Source: Ascoidea asiatica
Lineage: Eukaryota > Ascomycota > Saccharomycetes > Ascoideales > Ascoideaceae
DNA length: 64,000 nt
Assembly (NCBI GenBank): GCA_001600695.1
Contig: BCKQ01000005.1
Coordinates: 1,149,638 to 1,213,637 of the forward strand
Reading direction: 5' to 3'
Position 1 is the stretch's first letter. Every line of letters starts with the position of its first letter. A model generated the notes under the pieces. The model saw only the letters and a program-made list of their open reading frames with translations. It did no database searches and was not told where the DNA came from. The position numbers and the translations under genes are program-made. Of this stretch, positions 9,500-21,817 are shown piece after piece.

Positions 9500-12400
9500 A
9501 TGATCAATGTATTAAGTCCTAATTCGTATATAGACTTGGAGTCTATGAAAGCCAAAGTAACTGGATTAGTTGTGGTTTATGATCAGTTGGTGGTTACTTT
9601 GAATAATTCCTCATTATTAGTTTTTGAATTGAATTCTAATTTACTAAATCAGAATGATTCTGATTTTCTTAATGTTAATAATTTAAGTACTAGTACGAAT
9701 GATATTAGTGAAATTAGTAATGGTAGTCCAAATAACAATAGCTCAGAGGATATAGATAATAGTACTAGTGACATAAATATACTGTCTTCAAATATTGAAA
9801 ATCAAAACCAAAACCAAACTCTTAATTCAGAAGAAGAAGAAGATTTAGAATTGGATAGACAGGTAACTTTACATTCAATTTCAGATTCAATTTCTATTCA
9901 TAATGCTTCATCTGCAAATTTATCTCAAAATCCAAAACAAAATAAATTACAACCTCAGAAACCAAGTATGGTACCTAGAAAATCTGTAAGTTCTGTATCT
10001 TCAATTAAGTCAATTCATAATTCTTTAAAAGGAAACTCAAATTCAAGTCAAAATCACAATATAAATAAAAAATGGTTTCAATTTAAAAATTTATCAAAAT
10101 TAAAATTAATTCAATCTTTCAATGATTTTTTCAAAAAGCCAATAGATCAAATTGATTTTTTACCAGATTTGAATTATTTGATAATTTTATCTGATAATTT
10201 AATTTCAATTTATCTATATAATAATACAAATTCAAACTCAATTCAATTAACTTTATTGTCCAATTTAAAAAATTCAAAAGGTGTAACTTTTTTCAGGTTA
10301 TCAAGTGCGCTTAAAAATAATTTATTAATTAATTCCCCAATTGAAAGACCATTAGATTCAAATCTTTTGATAAATAGTGATCATTATTTTAATTTCAATA
10401 ACTTTAATAATAAAGATAAAAAATCCAATAAAAATCATAATAGAAGTCCATTATCTAGACAAAATAGTTCTGGATCTTCTTCATCTTCAGATTCAAGTCA
10501 ATCAATGTCTGTATACTCTCTCAAATCCAATCAAACAAATGCTTATATGAAACTGAGATCTTCTACTTTTAATTCGGATAATAATTCAACGTTATATAAT
10601 GAGAAAAAAATGAATAATAATAGTAATAGAAATAGTTTGAAAAGAAGTTCAAATACTCAAGATTCTTTTCAATCTCAACAAAATAATAGTTCTTTTGCAG
10701 AAACTTCTTATTTGTTATATATTGTTAGAAAAAAGTTGTATATTCATTCCTGGTTTTTGAATTCCGAAGAAAATACTGAAAATGAAGTTACTTTATCTGA
10801 TAAAATTAAAACTTTTGAATTTATATCTTCTCATAAAATAATAATAGCCTTAGGAAATAAATATCAGGTATTGGATCTATTAACTTTAAAAATACTGTCA
10901 ATTGATCCACATAACTCAAATACCACTTCTACTTATAATTCCTCGACAATAAATCGTCCTCAAAATTCTTCTTCAACTTTCAATTATTTTTTTAATTCTT
11001 ATCAACCTCAATTTCAATTACTCAAAATTTCAAGAAAAAGAACTTTAATTTCCAAAGATTTTTCTTCTTTTAAAATTAGTAATAATTCAGCAAAAATTAT
11101 CAAAGGTTCTCAATTACTTTGGAATACCATTCCAACTTTTTTAAACTTTTTTTTCCCCTATTTGATATTTATTCATAATAAATATATAGAAATTAGAGAT
11201 TGTGATAATGGATTTTTAATTCAGCAAATTCCAGTTCAAAATATCAATAATTTATTCATAGATAATTTTAAGAAATTAATTTTTTTTTCTTCAGGCTCAA
11301 ATAATAAAATATATTGTTGTCATTTGAAAAGTTTTATAAATCAATTAAATCAACTTGAGAAATCAAGTTTATTAAATGAAGCAATCAACTTAACAATTCA
11401 ATTACCTTTAGAAATTTTACCTGATAAAATTTCAAGACTAAGACAATTACAAATCAAAAAAGCAATCAGGTTATTCAATGATAATAAATTTCAAGATTCA
11501 ATGTTAATTTTTAGTGAATACTTAGCTCCACCAAATTTGGTTATTCCATTATTTCCATCGTTTATTTCTATTCAAGTCGATGATTATTTTGATAATCAAA
11601 AATTATCTTTTAATTCGAATTTCTCAAATACTCATAATGATGATTTTAGTCTTAATCCGTTAAATTTCAAGAACAGTAATCGTAATAATATTCGAAAAAA
11701 TTCTTTAAATTCAATCACAGTAGAATCATTGTCAATTATTCCTCAGTCATTTCATTCTTCAATGATAACTGGTGCTTTTAATGATGGAGGATCCGTTAGA
11801 TCCACTAATTTTGGTAATAATATGAGATCTCCTTTAAGAAGGCCGATGACACCATCACCATTGATTCATTCTACAACTGCTATTAATGAAAGTAGTGATA
11901 ATATCAGTATAAAATCTTCAATGTCAAATCTAAGATCAAATTCCTTTGCTTCATCTAGAAGAAATAGCATAGTGACAAATAGTAATGCATCAAATCTAAA
12001 TATGACTATGAATCTGAATAGTAGTAATACAAGTATCAATAATTTGGGTGGATCAATGTTGAATTCACCTACTAGAACTTTATTAAAAGCCATCAAATAT
12101 TTACTACCATATTTAGCAGATACTAGAAGAAAACTCAGTAAATTAATTAAAGAAACTGAAGAAGATAAAAAAAAATTGAATTCTAATCAGGAAAATATGG
12201 AAAATAGCATAAGAATAGAAGAAGAAGAATTATCAAGTATATTATGGAAAGGTATTCAAATTCCCAAAAATATATTTGGAGATTTATATAAAAGTGCAGA
12301 ATTAGTTGATACAACATTATTTAAATGCTACATAATTTCTTCACCAAAATTGATTGGTCCATTGGTTAGAATTAAGAATTATTGTAAATTAGAAACAGTT

Positions 12401-12688
12401 GAAAAAGAATTAATTCATAAAAAAATGTTTAGAGAATTAATTGATTTTTATTATGGTAAAAATTTACATGAAAAAGCATTAGAATTATTAGAGAAATTAG
12501 GTAAAGGAGAAAAAATTCAATATGGAGAAATGTTAGTTAAAATTAGTGAAAGTGATGAAAGTAGTGAAGAAGATCTCAATGATGATGAATTAATTGAAGA
12601 AGATAGTATTGATATAATAGAGCATGTTGATGGAAATGAAAATGGAATTGAAAATAGTACTCTTAATGATAATGTTAATAATAGTATC

Positions 12689-12723
<35 letters not shown>

Positions 12724-14128
12724 TGGTAATAATGGTGATAATATTAATAGAGATATCAATTTTAATAAGACTCAGAAAAATATTAAAGCTACTAAGGAAA
12801 ATGAATTCACTCCAATGTTAGTACCAAATAATTATAATTATTTAAATAATAAATTACTAAGAGGAACCAAACAAACAATAACTTATTTAAAAAAATTAAA
12901 TAATGATTCTATTGATATTATTTTAAAATATATTAAATGGGCAATATTAATTGATGAAAATAAAGGTATGGAAATTTTCCTAGATGAAACAGATGAAAGT
13001 GAATCATTGGATCGTAAGAAGATATGTGATTTTTTAATTGATACATTCAAAAATTATCCAAATGGGAAATTTAAAGCTATGATTTATTTAGAACATGTTA
13101 TTGAAGATTTAAATGATAAAACTAATGAATTACATACGAAATTAATTGAGATTTATATTGATTTAGTTATGGGAGAAGAAAGAGAAATTGGAAAAGAGAG
13201 CTTAAAAATCAAAGGTATTAAAAAAGACAATAAAATTAGTATAAAAAAAGCTTTCAAAAATAAAAGAGATGTTAATCAAAATATCATCCGTAATAATGAA
13301 TATGATGATGAAGATGATGATGAAGATTATGAAGACGAAGATGATGATTATGATGATGAAAATGATGTAGAAATGGATAGAAAAGAAATAATATTCAATA
13401 AATTAGAAATTTTTTTAAAGAATAGTAATTATTATAATGCATTAAAAGTATTAAAAATGTTACCAAATGAAAGAAGATTTTTAATTATGAAGACATTTGT
13501 TTATAAAAAATTAGGAGATCATAAAAAAGTTTTAGATATTTTTGTTTATGAATTAGAAGATTTTAATAGAGTTTCAAATTATTGTGATGAATTATATGAA
13601 GAAGATAATTTAATTGGTAAAAAATATTTACAAATTTTATTAGAAATGTATTTGAAACCAAAAGATTTAGGAAAAATCAATAAGAAACAAATTGAAGAAA
13701 ATATTTCAAATGGATTAAAATTATTAGATATTCAAGGATCAAGAATGTCAGCTAGTGAAGTTTTAAAAATTATTCCGGAAGAATTAAGTATAATGAAATT
13801 AGAATTTTTTTTAACATCTCAATTAAGATTATTAAATAAAAGAATTAATGATAGTAGAATTAGTGGATCATTAAGTAAAGTTAATTTAGTTAAAAATGAA
13901 GAAGAATTATTAAAATTAAGAAGTAAAAATGTTAAAATTACAGAAAATAGTATTTGTGAAGTTTGTTTAAAAAAAATAAGTCATTCAGTTATTGGATTTT
14001 TTGGTAATGGTGTAATTACACATTATGGATGTGCTAAAATCTATAAAGAAGGTTTAAAAACCAATAAGAAAAGTAATAATAATAAAGCTATACAAGTTAG
14101 AAGTTCTGAATTTAATAGAATCAGATAA
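9500..14128 (+). CDS. VAM6: Vam6/Vps39-like HOPS tethering subunit
   Basis: The 1542-residue protein resembles Vam6/Vps39, the HOPS subunit that tethers vacuolar membranes through the Rab Ypt7. The N-terminus has the entry of the citron-homology (CNH) propeller (SYIDLESMKAKVTGLVVV), with further propeller blocks at ~195-240 and ~395-640. Helical repeats follow from ~865. The C-terminus has a zinc-ligand-like CEVC...HYGC pair at about residues 1486-1515, as expected for the Vps39 C-terminal domain. The protein is about 500 residues longer than S. cerevisiae Vam6 because of disordered Ser/Asn inserts, an Asn run at nt ~12691-12722 and an acidic Asp/Glu tract near 13300-13370. The related CORVET subunit Vps3 is the main alternative; the N-terminal match favours Vam6. 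Confidence 0.85.
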
Positions 14129-14695
14129 AATATATGAATATTATTGTTAATGGTTTTTTAAACAAAAACTTAAATTTTTTATCTTTTTTCATTTTTTTTT
14201 TTTTTCTTATTTCAGTTTAGTTAACTTTAGATTAATTTATCTCATTACTTTTTTTTTTTTTTTTGATTTCTTTATTGATTTCTTTTCCATTTCTTCCTGT
14301 TTTGTTGTTTTGTTTTCTTGTTCATTCATGCTCATAGTTTATATAACCATGGTTTAATTTCTAATATATTGATATAAAATGATACTATATAATCAACTAA
14401 TCTTCTATTCTATAGAATCATCAAATTCACCAGAATCAGTATAATTAAAAAAAAGCGGCGCAGAGACCATTATATTGGTACTAATGCATGGCACTGTTTG
14501 ATTGTGTAGAAGTAAATCCGGGGACTTTATTTAAACAAGTCCGCACATAATCGGATCCTTAAGAGCATCCGCACCGGAGAACTTAGCCAGTTTCAGCCAC
14601 AGCAGCCACAGCAGCCTTGCACTTGCCTCTTCAGCCGCCTCGGCGAGAGAGTGGAGCTGTAATCCCAGCGATTGGAGGGAAGAGCGAGCACGAAC

Positions 14696-14731
14696 AATGC
14701 CAGCTCCAATGCCAGCTCCAATGCCAGCTCC
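14696..14731 (+). repeat. 12-bp tandem repeat AATGCCAGCTCC, three perfect copies
   Basis: The copies occupy 14696-14707, 14708-14719 and 14720-14731. They lie in the GC-rich intergenic island about 640 bp upstream of the next gene. The function is unknown. Confidence 0.85.
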
Positions 14732-14792
14732 AAGAGCTTGTGCCAGCAAATACAGCACAAGATACTGGGCGTGGATTGGCATTCTGGCAAAG

Positions 14793-14827
14793 AGACAGAC
14801 AGGCAGACAGGCAGACAGGCAGAGAGG
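14793..14827 (+). repeat. 8-bp tandem repeat (CAGGCAGA)n
   Basis: About four units of an 8-bp purine-rich repeat, 60 bp after the 12-bp array in the same GC-rich island. Confidence 0.8.
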
Positions 14828-14961
14828 CACTCCGACAGAATAACGGAAAAGCTGACTATCGCTCACTGTGAGGGTCTGAGGAAATAAAAGAAGCTTTATT
14901 TCTACAGTAGCAGAGAACTCAGTTCCAGGAGATTTAGAAATAAGCTGGAGGCTGATATTCT

Positions 14962-15006
14962 TATCACTATCACTATCACTATCACTATCACTATCACTAT
15001 CATTAT
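14962..15006 (+). repeat. Hexanucleotide microsatellite (TATCAC)n
   Basis: About seven units of TATCAC with a final TATCAT variant. A simple repeat in intergenic DNA. Confidence 0.9.
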
Positions 15007-15367
15007 CAGATTGTATTACTCATAACTCTTGTTATCATTCACTAAAATTCATTCCTATCCTCTTTTTTAACAAAGTTAACAAAGCCAACTTTTTTCTCTT
15101 CTTTTTAATCTTTTATAAAATACATTTTCAATTTGAGATTATCCTAAAGGGGGTCATTCTATCAAAAAGTTATTATTATTAACTTAGAGGAGGAATAAAA
15201 AAAGAAGAAAATAGAATAAGAAAAAGCAAAAAAAAGGTTTATCAGAATATTAGGGAATATCAACTTACGTATTCTATCTTTTTAATAAATTATTATCTAA
15301 AGTTTTATTTAACGCTCTCTGTCACAATAGCTTTTTATAATATAATTCTGGGCATATAAGATCTATA

Positions 15368-16269
15368 ATGGCTTCTACTGTAACTCAAAATTCATTAACC
15401 GCTGAGGGTATTCTAAATGATATTCAAAATAAAACTACCATCACCACCATCACCACCACTACTACTGCTACTACTACTACTAATAATAATAATAGTAATA
15501 TTAGTAATTTAATTCAATCAAATTCATTTTCAATCTCAAATTCAAATTCAAACTCAAGTATAAATAATAATAATTTAAAACAAAGTTCAAATACATCTCC
15601 AATAACTTCAATAAAAAGTAAAAATCAACAAACTAAAGAAAATAATAAAAATTTAGTTATTGATAATTTACCAACAAATCCAATCAAAAATTCAATTTCA
15701 AATCCAATTCCAAATTATTCAAATCTTAATAATAAAATTTCAATAAATAATATTAATAACATTATCAATAACACTAATAATAATAATACTATTAATAAAA
15801 CTAAAGAGAAAAATTATTCAAATATCAATAAATCTCAAAATAATAATTCTCCCATTGATAATACTAATATTGAAATATCTTCAATTCGTTTACCACATTC
15901 ATCATTAAATAAAAAATCAATTCCAAGATCAACTTCACTTAATTTTAAAACTTTAACAAAAAAAAATTCTGGAAATCAATCAAGTAATTTAAATTCATAT
16001 AATAATTTTAAAAAAAATTCAAGTTTATCAAAAAATAATTTAAATTCAAGATCTTTAAAAAATTCAAAAAATTCATATAATTCAATGAAATCAATTAAAA
16101 ATTTCTTTACTAAAATATTTTTAAATTTATCTGAATTTAATAATAAATTAAAAACTTTAGCTGATCAAGTTTTATCTTCTGATGAAATTATTGAAGAATT
16201 GTTTGAAAATTCTGATTCTGATTCATTACGTGATTCAAATTTATTTTTACCTTTTAAGGATATAGATAA

Positions 16270-16309
<40 letters not shown>

Positions 16310-17035
16310 TTTAATAATCAAAATGATTTGAATAATACAAATATTATGCTGGGAAGTAATACTGTATTATATAATAATGATATAAATAAATCAAATTTTC
16401 AAAAATTTTTAGAATTAGATGTAACTCAATTAGCTAATCAACAAATTAAAAATAATCCTGAAACTCCATTTTCTGATGGTGAAAAATTATGGAATCTTCG
16501 TAGAGATCTTTGGTTAAAATCTGCTTCTCCTGATTATAATAATAATAAACATAAATTAGATTCTCATTCAACTAAAAATGATTCTAATTTAAATCCTACA
16601 ATAAGTTTAAATTCAAAAATATCTACAAAAATAAAAAATTCAATTAATAGTAGTAATAATAATGAACAAAAAATTATTAATTCAAATATTAATTCAAATT
16701 CAAATGTAAATAATAATGAACAAAATTTTATAAATAATGAATTATCTGAAACTGATATTAAATTAATTTTTAAAAAAAGATATTTAGAAACAAGTTTAAA
16801 TTCCTTAAATATACCAAAAGAAAAATATTCCGTAATTTATGAAAATTTATTTGTTCAAAATAAAGCTTTAAAAAGACCAATAAATTTAAAAGATATTATG
16901 CAAGTTATTAATGTTGGTTGGAGACTTCATAATGTTAATAATATAAATAATAATGTACCTTCAAGTAATAACAGATCTAATTTAACTGGTTTTACTAATA
17001 CTTATAATAGATATTCATTTTCAAAAAATAATTAA
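15368..17035 (+). CDS. Asn/Ser-rich protein with a DUF4050 (Gag1-like) pattern
   Basis: 555 residues, mostly disordered Asn/Ser/Lys sequence with an Asn run at nt ~16273-16310. Two blocks look structured. FSDGEKLWNLRRDLWLKS lies near residue 375. A C-terminal block near residues 460-525 contains IPKEKYSVIYENLF, ALKRPINLKDIMQV and INVGW. From memory, the pair of an E-x-L-W-x-L-R-R-x-x-W motif and a later L-K-R-P-I-x-L ... G-W motif resembles fungal DUF4050 proteins (S. pombe Gag1 group, linked to ubiquitin-ligase adaptor and signalling roles). That assignment is tentative and would need a profile search. The ATG at 15368 opens a natural MASTVTQ start; another in-frame ATG close by is not needed. 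Confidence 0.6.
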
Positions 17036-17596
17036 TAATCATTCAATTCATATTATCTTTTTTTTTGTTTTTATTACCACATTATCATTATCATTATCAT
17101 TTTCACTTCATTTTATTTGATTTTTTAAAATTTTTAATATTTTGTTTTTATATTGATTTTTGTTATTTACATTTCTTAATCAATTATTCATTCAAAATTT
17201 TCATTAACTAAAAATCATTTAATATCCTAATCATTTTATTTATCATTTAGTTATCATTTTATTTTGTTAATTTGAAAGTTATTTCTTTCTTGTCACATTC
17301 CCTTCGCTTTTAATGATTTTTTTCTTAATCAAATACTTTCTAGTTTCAATTTAATTTACTTTAATTTATTCTAATCTAATTTGATTTAATTAATGTTCAT
17401 TTAATTTACTTTCTTCATTTAATTATATACTTAATCATCTATAGGTAAAAAAAAATTCATATAACCCCCATAAAAGCATTTTTCTTTTTTTTTCTCAAAT
17501 TTTTTTTACTGTTTTTAAAAAAAAAAAACATAAATTTTGCAATAAAAAGATCTAAATTTTGAAAATTTGGTAATGAAATAAGCCAAATAAAAAATA
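17036..17596. other. Convergent 3' intergenic spacer
   Basis: 560 bp of very AT-rich sequence with repeated TTTAAT/ATTTAATT motifs and poly-A/T runs between two converging genes. No gene or recognisable site is seen. Confidence 0.55.
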
Positions 17597-18280
17597 TTAC
17601 AATTGTTTATTTGATTCTATTAATCTTACTGTATTTTCCAAAATTCTTATTCTTTGATCTATAATTTCTGCATGTTTTTGTAATTTATTTGCTTCATCTA
17701 ATAAAATTTTTTCTTTTTTTAAATGATTTTCAAATTTTTTATTGGATTTCTTTAAATAATTAAAACTATCATTCATTACATTAAATTGTTTTTGAATAGT
17801 TTTATCATTATCATGAACTTGTTTGATTTTATATAATGATTGATTTTCATTAAAATTTTTATCATTATTATTAACTTCATTAAAGAAGTTTAAATTTAAA
17901 CCAATGTTTAAATTATCTGGAATTAAAGATTTTAAAAAACTGGATTCTTTTATTGTACTTTTATTATTTACAAATTTTTTTAAATTCGAACTCAATTGTT
18001 TATGTAAAGTTTCATTTTCTATTAATTTCTTTGATTTCAATTGATTTGCTTTCTGAACCATTCTTTTCAAATCATTACTAGATACGCCAGAGATATCTTT
18101 GGTTTTACCATTGTTACTATTATTCCTATTGTCATTATTATTTGATCGATTGTTACTGTTATTATTGTTGTCATTGTTATAATTACTATCATAATCACTC
18201 ATATAATCTCCTTCTTCGTCATTATAACTTCCATAGCTATTGAAGCTATCTACTATACTACTTGTCTGGGAATCACTCAT
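17597..18280 (-). CDS. Small coiled-coil protein of unknown function
   Basis: 227 residues that I do not recognise. Residues 1-60 are acidic and Asn-rich (Asp/Tyr/Asn). Residues ~65-110 form a Lys-rich helix beginning SSNDLKRMVQKANQLKSKK. A short FLKSLIPDNLNIGLNLNFF block follows at ~120-140. Residues ~150-227 form a heptad-like coiled coil ending in IIDQRIRILENTVRLIE. The size and layout fit small subunits of kinetochore, spindle-pole or BLOC-1-type complexes, but no family motif decides between them. The start ATG at 18280-18278 gives the only long frame. It converges with the DUF4050-type gene and lies 329 bp from the NDUFAF6-like gene on the same strand. Confidence 0.75.
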   Translation of the reverse strand: MSDSQTSSIVDSFNSYGSYNDEEGDYMSDYDSNYNNDNNNNSNNRSNNNDNRNNSNNGKTKDISGVSSNDLKRMVQKANQLKSKKLIENETLHKQLSSNLKKFVNNKSTIKESSFLKSLIPDNLNIGLNLNFFNEVNNNDKNFNENQSLYKIKQVHDNDKTIQKQFNVMNDSFNYLKKSNKKFENHLKKEKILLDEANKLQKHAEIIDQRIRILENTVRLIESNKQL

Positions 18281-18609
18281 TGCTACACGTTTTCAATTCT
18301 TGAATATGGAATACAGTTCATTATCATTAATCTATTTACATTTAAAGGATTTTCTGAAGAAAAGCTTTATTAATCTATAAAACACAAATTCATAAAGTTC
18401 TTTACCTTTCATTCTCCTATTTGGTTAAAATTAATTGTTTGTCTCCGAAGCTTCCTCTTTGTTATTTAACAAACTAAAATCGGGTAAAACTCTGGAATAT
18501 ATTTATAGAGCCCTGTTTTTAGGGCTACTGCTACTTTTATAATAAAAGTCAAATGGCAACTCAAAAAAAATATATTCAAAAATACATTCAAAAATACATT
18601 TTTTTCTTT
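18281..18609. other. Upstream region of the coiled-coil gene
   Basis: 329 bp of AT-rich sequence between two minus-strand genes. A direct repeat of AAAAATACATT occurs at 18577-18602, near the 3' end of the NDUFAF6-like gene. Nothing else is recognised. Confidence 0.5.
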
Positions 18610-19896
18610 TCAAATATTTCTATTTTGATAATTCCAAAATGATTTCCAAACTAATTTGTAATGATTGAATTTAGAATCCAACAACTGAGAATTATCTCTG
18701 TCATCAAGACTGATGAGATTGAAATCTTTTGATTCTAAATTCTTTAAAAAAATCTCAATTGGTATAGAGTTTAAAAATGGAACAAATAAAGAATCTGATA
18801 CATTTTTTTTCCATTTCAAACTTTGTTTTAATATCAATTCATCATCTTTATTTATTTGACCATTTAATTTTTTTGTTTTTATTTCTTGGATTATTTTATT
18901 TGTTTCTTCTTTTAATTGTTTCAATTTATATCTTGCTGTAAGTAAATGATCATTAGCAACTGTAGACATTTCAAAAATTATATCTTTTGTTTTATTTTCT
19001 AATTGAATATCTTTTTTATCTTTTATTGATTTTTTAGAATTACTATTATTTAAATAACGTAATAAAGATTCTTGAGATAAATCAAATTTTGTCATTAAAT
19101 CTATTGGTAATACAATAATATTTTTTTTTGAATAATATTTTAATCTCATTAAAAGAATTGCAATTCCATTACTTTGTCCTATATGAGCAGCAATATCAGT
19201 TATTAAATTTCTTAAAATTTCTGATTTTTCTAATAATTTTATTGAAGAAGGTGATATAATTTCACTTAATAATATAGATTGTTGAATATATAAAATTTGA
19301 GAATAAATTCCTTCACCAAATGAACAAATCTCATTAATATTTTGAAATTTATAATTCTTTCTTAATATTTCTTTTGTTGAATTTAAATAAGTTTGAAAAA
19401 AGTCTAAATTTATATTTATTCCAGATTTGATTGATTCTTTAAGTAACATAAATATTGGTTGATTACTATTTCCAATCAATGGACTTGTTTTCTTTGTATT
19501 TGTTCCATTTGTATTTGTAATTGATGATGTTTCTAATTTGTATAAATTATCTGTCCAAAATTTAAATTTCAAATCAATAAAATCAACTCCATTATTATTA
19601 CCAAAATAATCATTTGAACCTCTATTAAAATTATTAATTTTGGATATTTCCAATTGAAATGCCTTTAAGGCTAAAAAAGCATCTCTGGTTGGTTCAGGGA
19701 AATATGCTGATAAGATATATGATGATCTATCAAACTTCTCAAGATCACCTTTAATATTTATTCTTGCATGTTCCAATTTTTCTTGATTGATTGAAACATT
19801 ATTAAACAAAATCAATGAAGTACTGAATTGCTTTACCCTTCCAAAATTGACAGAATTTTGCTTCAATTTATTGAAAACAAGTATCGTTTTTATCAT
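18610..19896 (-). CDS. Mitochondrial NDUFAF6-like protein (squalene/phytoene synthase fold)
   Basis: 428 residues. The N-terminus (MIKTILVFNKLKQNSVNFGR) is basic and lacks acids, as in mitochondrial presequences. Residues ~50-90 hold the diagnostic family block FDRSSYILSAYFPEP then ALKAFQLEI, matching the squalene/phytoene synthase fold as found in NDUFAF6. Helical blocks follow, such as SFGEGIYSQILYIQQSILL, DIAAHIGQSNGIAILLM and KYYSKKNIIVLPIDLM. The Asp-rich catalytic motifs of true prenyl synthases are not visible, which fits NDUFAF6 rather than ERG9. In the family, NDUFAF6 assists complex I assembly in the inner mitochondrial membrane. Fungi without complex I can retain relatives, so this is suggestive only. 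A GTCACGTG lies ~205 bp upstream of the start. Confidence 0.85.
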   Translation of the reverse strand: MIKTILVFNKLKQNSVNFGRVKQFSTSLILFNNVSINQEKLEHARINIKGDLEKFDRSSYILSAYFPEPTRDAFLALKAFQLEISKINNFNRGSNDYFGNNNGVDFIDLKFKFWTDNLYKLETSSITNTNGTNTKKTSPLIGNSNQPIFMLLKESIKSGININLDFFQTYLNSTKEILRKNYKFQNINEICSFGEGIYSQILYIQQSILLSEIISPSSIKLLEKSEILRNLITDIAAHIGQSNGIAILLMRLKYYSKKNIIVLPIDLMTKFDLSQESLLRYLNNSNSKKSIKDKKDIQLENKTKDIIFEMSTVANDHLLTARYKLKQLKEETNKIIQEIKTKKLNGQINKDDELILKQSLKWKKNVSDSLFVPFLNSIPIEIFLKNLESKDFNLISLDDRDNSQLLDSKFNHYKLVWKSFWNYQNRNI

Positions 19897-20255
19897 TTTC
19901 TATTACTTTATCACTCCTATTGATTATCGATTTCAATCACTCACTTTAATCTTCCACTTTAATCTTTCATTTCAATTGCAGTTTCCACCAATCCCAAATC
20001 TTCAATTACAAATATCAAATACAAAATTCGATTTAAATTTGTTCTTTGCATACAAAAACAAAAATAGAAATAGGTGAGATAAAAATATATTATACTGAGT
20101 GTCACGTGGCGTGCTAAAAATAATGTTACATAAAAAAATTGATTTTACACTAATAAATTAAAACAGTTTTGACATAACAAAAAAATGTTTTGTCAAAATC
20201 CAAAGAAGCACCAATAAAAGTACTAAATTGAACAAAGAAATAGAAATAAACAAAT
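19897..20255. other. Promoter region of the NDUFAF6-like gene
   Basis: 359 bp between the start of the NDUFAF6-like gene and the stop of RXT3. It holds GTCACGTG at 20101-20108 and otherwise AT-rich sequence. No gene is seen. Confidence 0.55.
20101..20108 (+). promoter_or_regulatory. GTCACGTG (Cbf1/CDEI-type) site
   Basis: A full RTCACRTG match about 205 bp upstream of the NDUFAF6-like start. Cbf1 regulates respiratory genes in some yeasts, which would suit this neighbour; binding is inferred. Confidence 0.45.
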
Positions 20256-20906
20256 TCATACTTTTACTCGTTTCAATACTTTACCATCATCAACTCTTTC
20301 ATTTCGAAATTCCTCATCAATTATTTTCTTTGAAGTTTTTTTATCATCTTTTTCTGATTCTTTAATCAGTTTTTTTGAGCTATTAACATTATCTGTATTG
20401 ATATTATTATTATTAGATGTATTAAAACTATTATTTTTATCAGAATTTATATTGGTGTTAGGGTGAGGATTGACTTTATCGTTTTTATTTTTATTATCTT
20501 CATTATCATTATCTTCATTATCATTATCGTTTTTTTCATCATTTGAGAGAGTGAAATTTAAATAAAATTGTTCAAATAATAATTTCCTTTCATTCATAAT
20601 CTTTCTTTTAATTGAATCTTCATTAATATCATTCCAAATATTAAATAAATTTTTATTAAAAATTATTTCATTTTTTTTCTTTATTGAAGTTGGAATTGTT
20701 AAAAAATTTTCATATTTTATTGAATAAATTGCAATTGACATTCCATCATGATTTAACCAAGATCTTGAATTTAAATTATTTCTAAAACTTCCAGTATATT
20801 CTTTTAAAGTTGGTAAAATAATAATATCAACAGATAAATCTGATTGATTTTTTGTATTTTTATAAGTATAAAGATAATTATTTATTTCTTTACTTGTATA
20901 ATGAGG

Positions 20907-20948
<42 letters not shown>

Positions 20949-21777
20949 TAATTCAAATTTTGAAAATGAATCAAAACTTGAAATTTCTTTAATAATTTTT
21001 AAATTATTATTAATAATATTTAATTTATTTAATTTATCACCAGGAGTTAATTTTTTTTTAAAAGTTTTTCCAACAAGTTTTTTAAAATTTTTATATTCTT
21101 TTAAAAAAATTGAATTATTTAAAAGTAAATTATCATTAATATTTTGTGATAAAAATAAATCATTTGAATCTTCATCTATAAAACCACAATGTTTTAAAAT
21201 TGAAATAATATCACTATCATCAGTATAAATATCAGTACCCCATAAAGGTCTTTTTTTAAAAGATAAATTTGGATTATTTATAGAATTTAAATAATAATGT
21301 GGAATTTTTATTGTTAATAAACAATTTATAAAATTTTTTAAATTTGGTAATAATGGTAAATTATTTAAATTATTTAAATTTTTAAAATTATTATTAAAAT
21401 TATTATTAAAATTAATTAAATTTAATTGATTATAAGTTTCTAAAGTTGGATTTAAAGTATATAAAATTGAACCAAGATGTTTTCTTGGGAATTTATTTGC
21501 AAAATTTAAAATATCATCATTTAAAAAAATTATTTCATTTTTAATATATGGTTCAATAATTATTTTTGATTTTAATTTTAAATTTGAATTTAAATTTGAA
21601 TTTAATTTAAGATTTTTATTAATTTGATTAATTTGATTATTTAAATTTGATAATGGAATTGGATTAGAATTATGTAAATTAATTATATGAGAATGATGAG
21701 AAGTATTTTGTTGAATTATGATTCTATGATGATGATGATTATTTTTATTATCACAAGTATTTGAATTTATATGTAAG

Positions 21778-21817
<40 letters not shown>

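Larger units (their letters stand above)
14129..15367. other. Intergenic region VAM6 to DUF4050 gene, with GC-rich island
   Basis: The first 300 bp after VAM6 are T-rich. A GC-rich island at about 14450-14880 holds two small hairpins (GGACTT/AAGTCC at 14522-14542 and CGGAT/ATCCG at 14552-14571), a 12-bp repeat in three copies and an 8-bp repeat. A TATCAC microsatellite follows. Frames of 65-111 codons overlap on both strands here and arise from the repeats; none resembles a known family. The last 350 bp are AT-rich upstream sequence for the next gene. Confidence 0.55.

Noticed and set aside
12517-12821. Leu-, Ile- or Met-rich frames opposite VAM6 and similar ones opposite NTE1, ORC1 and TPA1
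   Set aside because: They are other-frame readings of AAT or GAA repeats that encode Asn or Glu in the real genes.
14531-14887. Overlapping 65-111 codon frames on both strands
   Set aside because: Generated by 8- and 12-bp repeats; no conserved motif.
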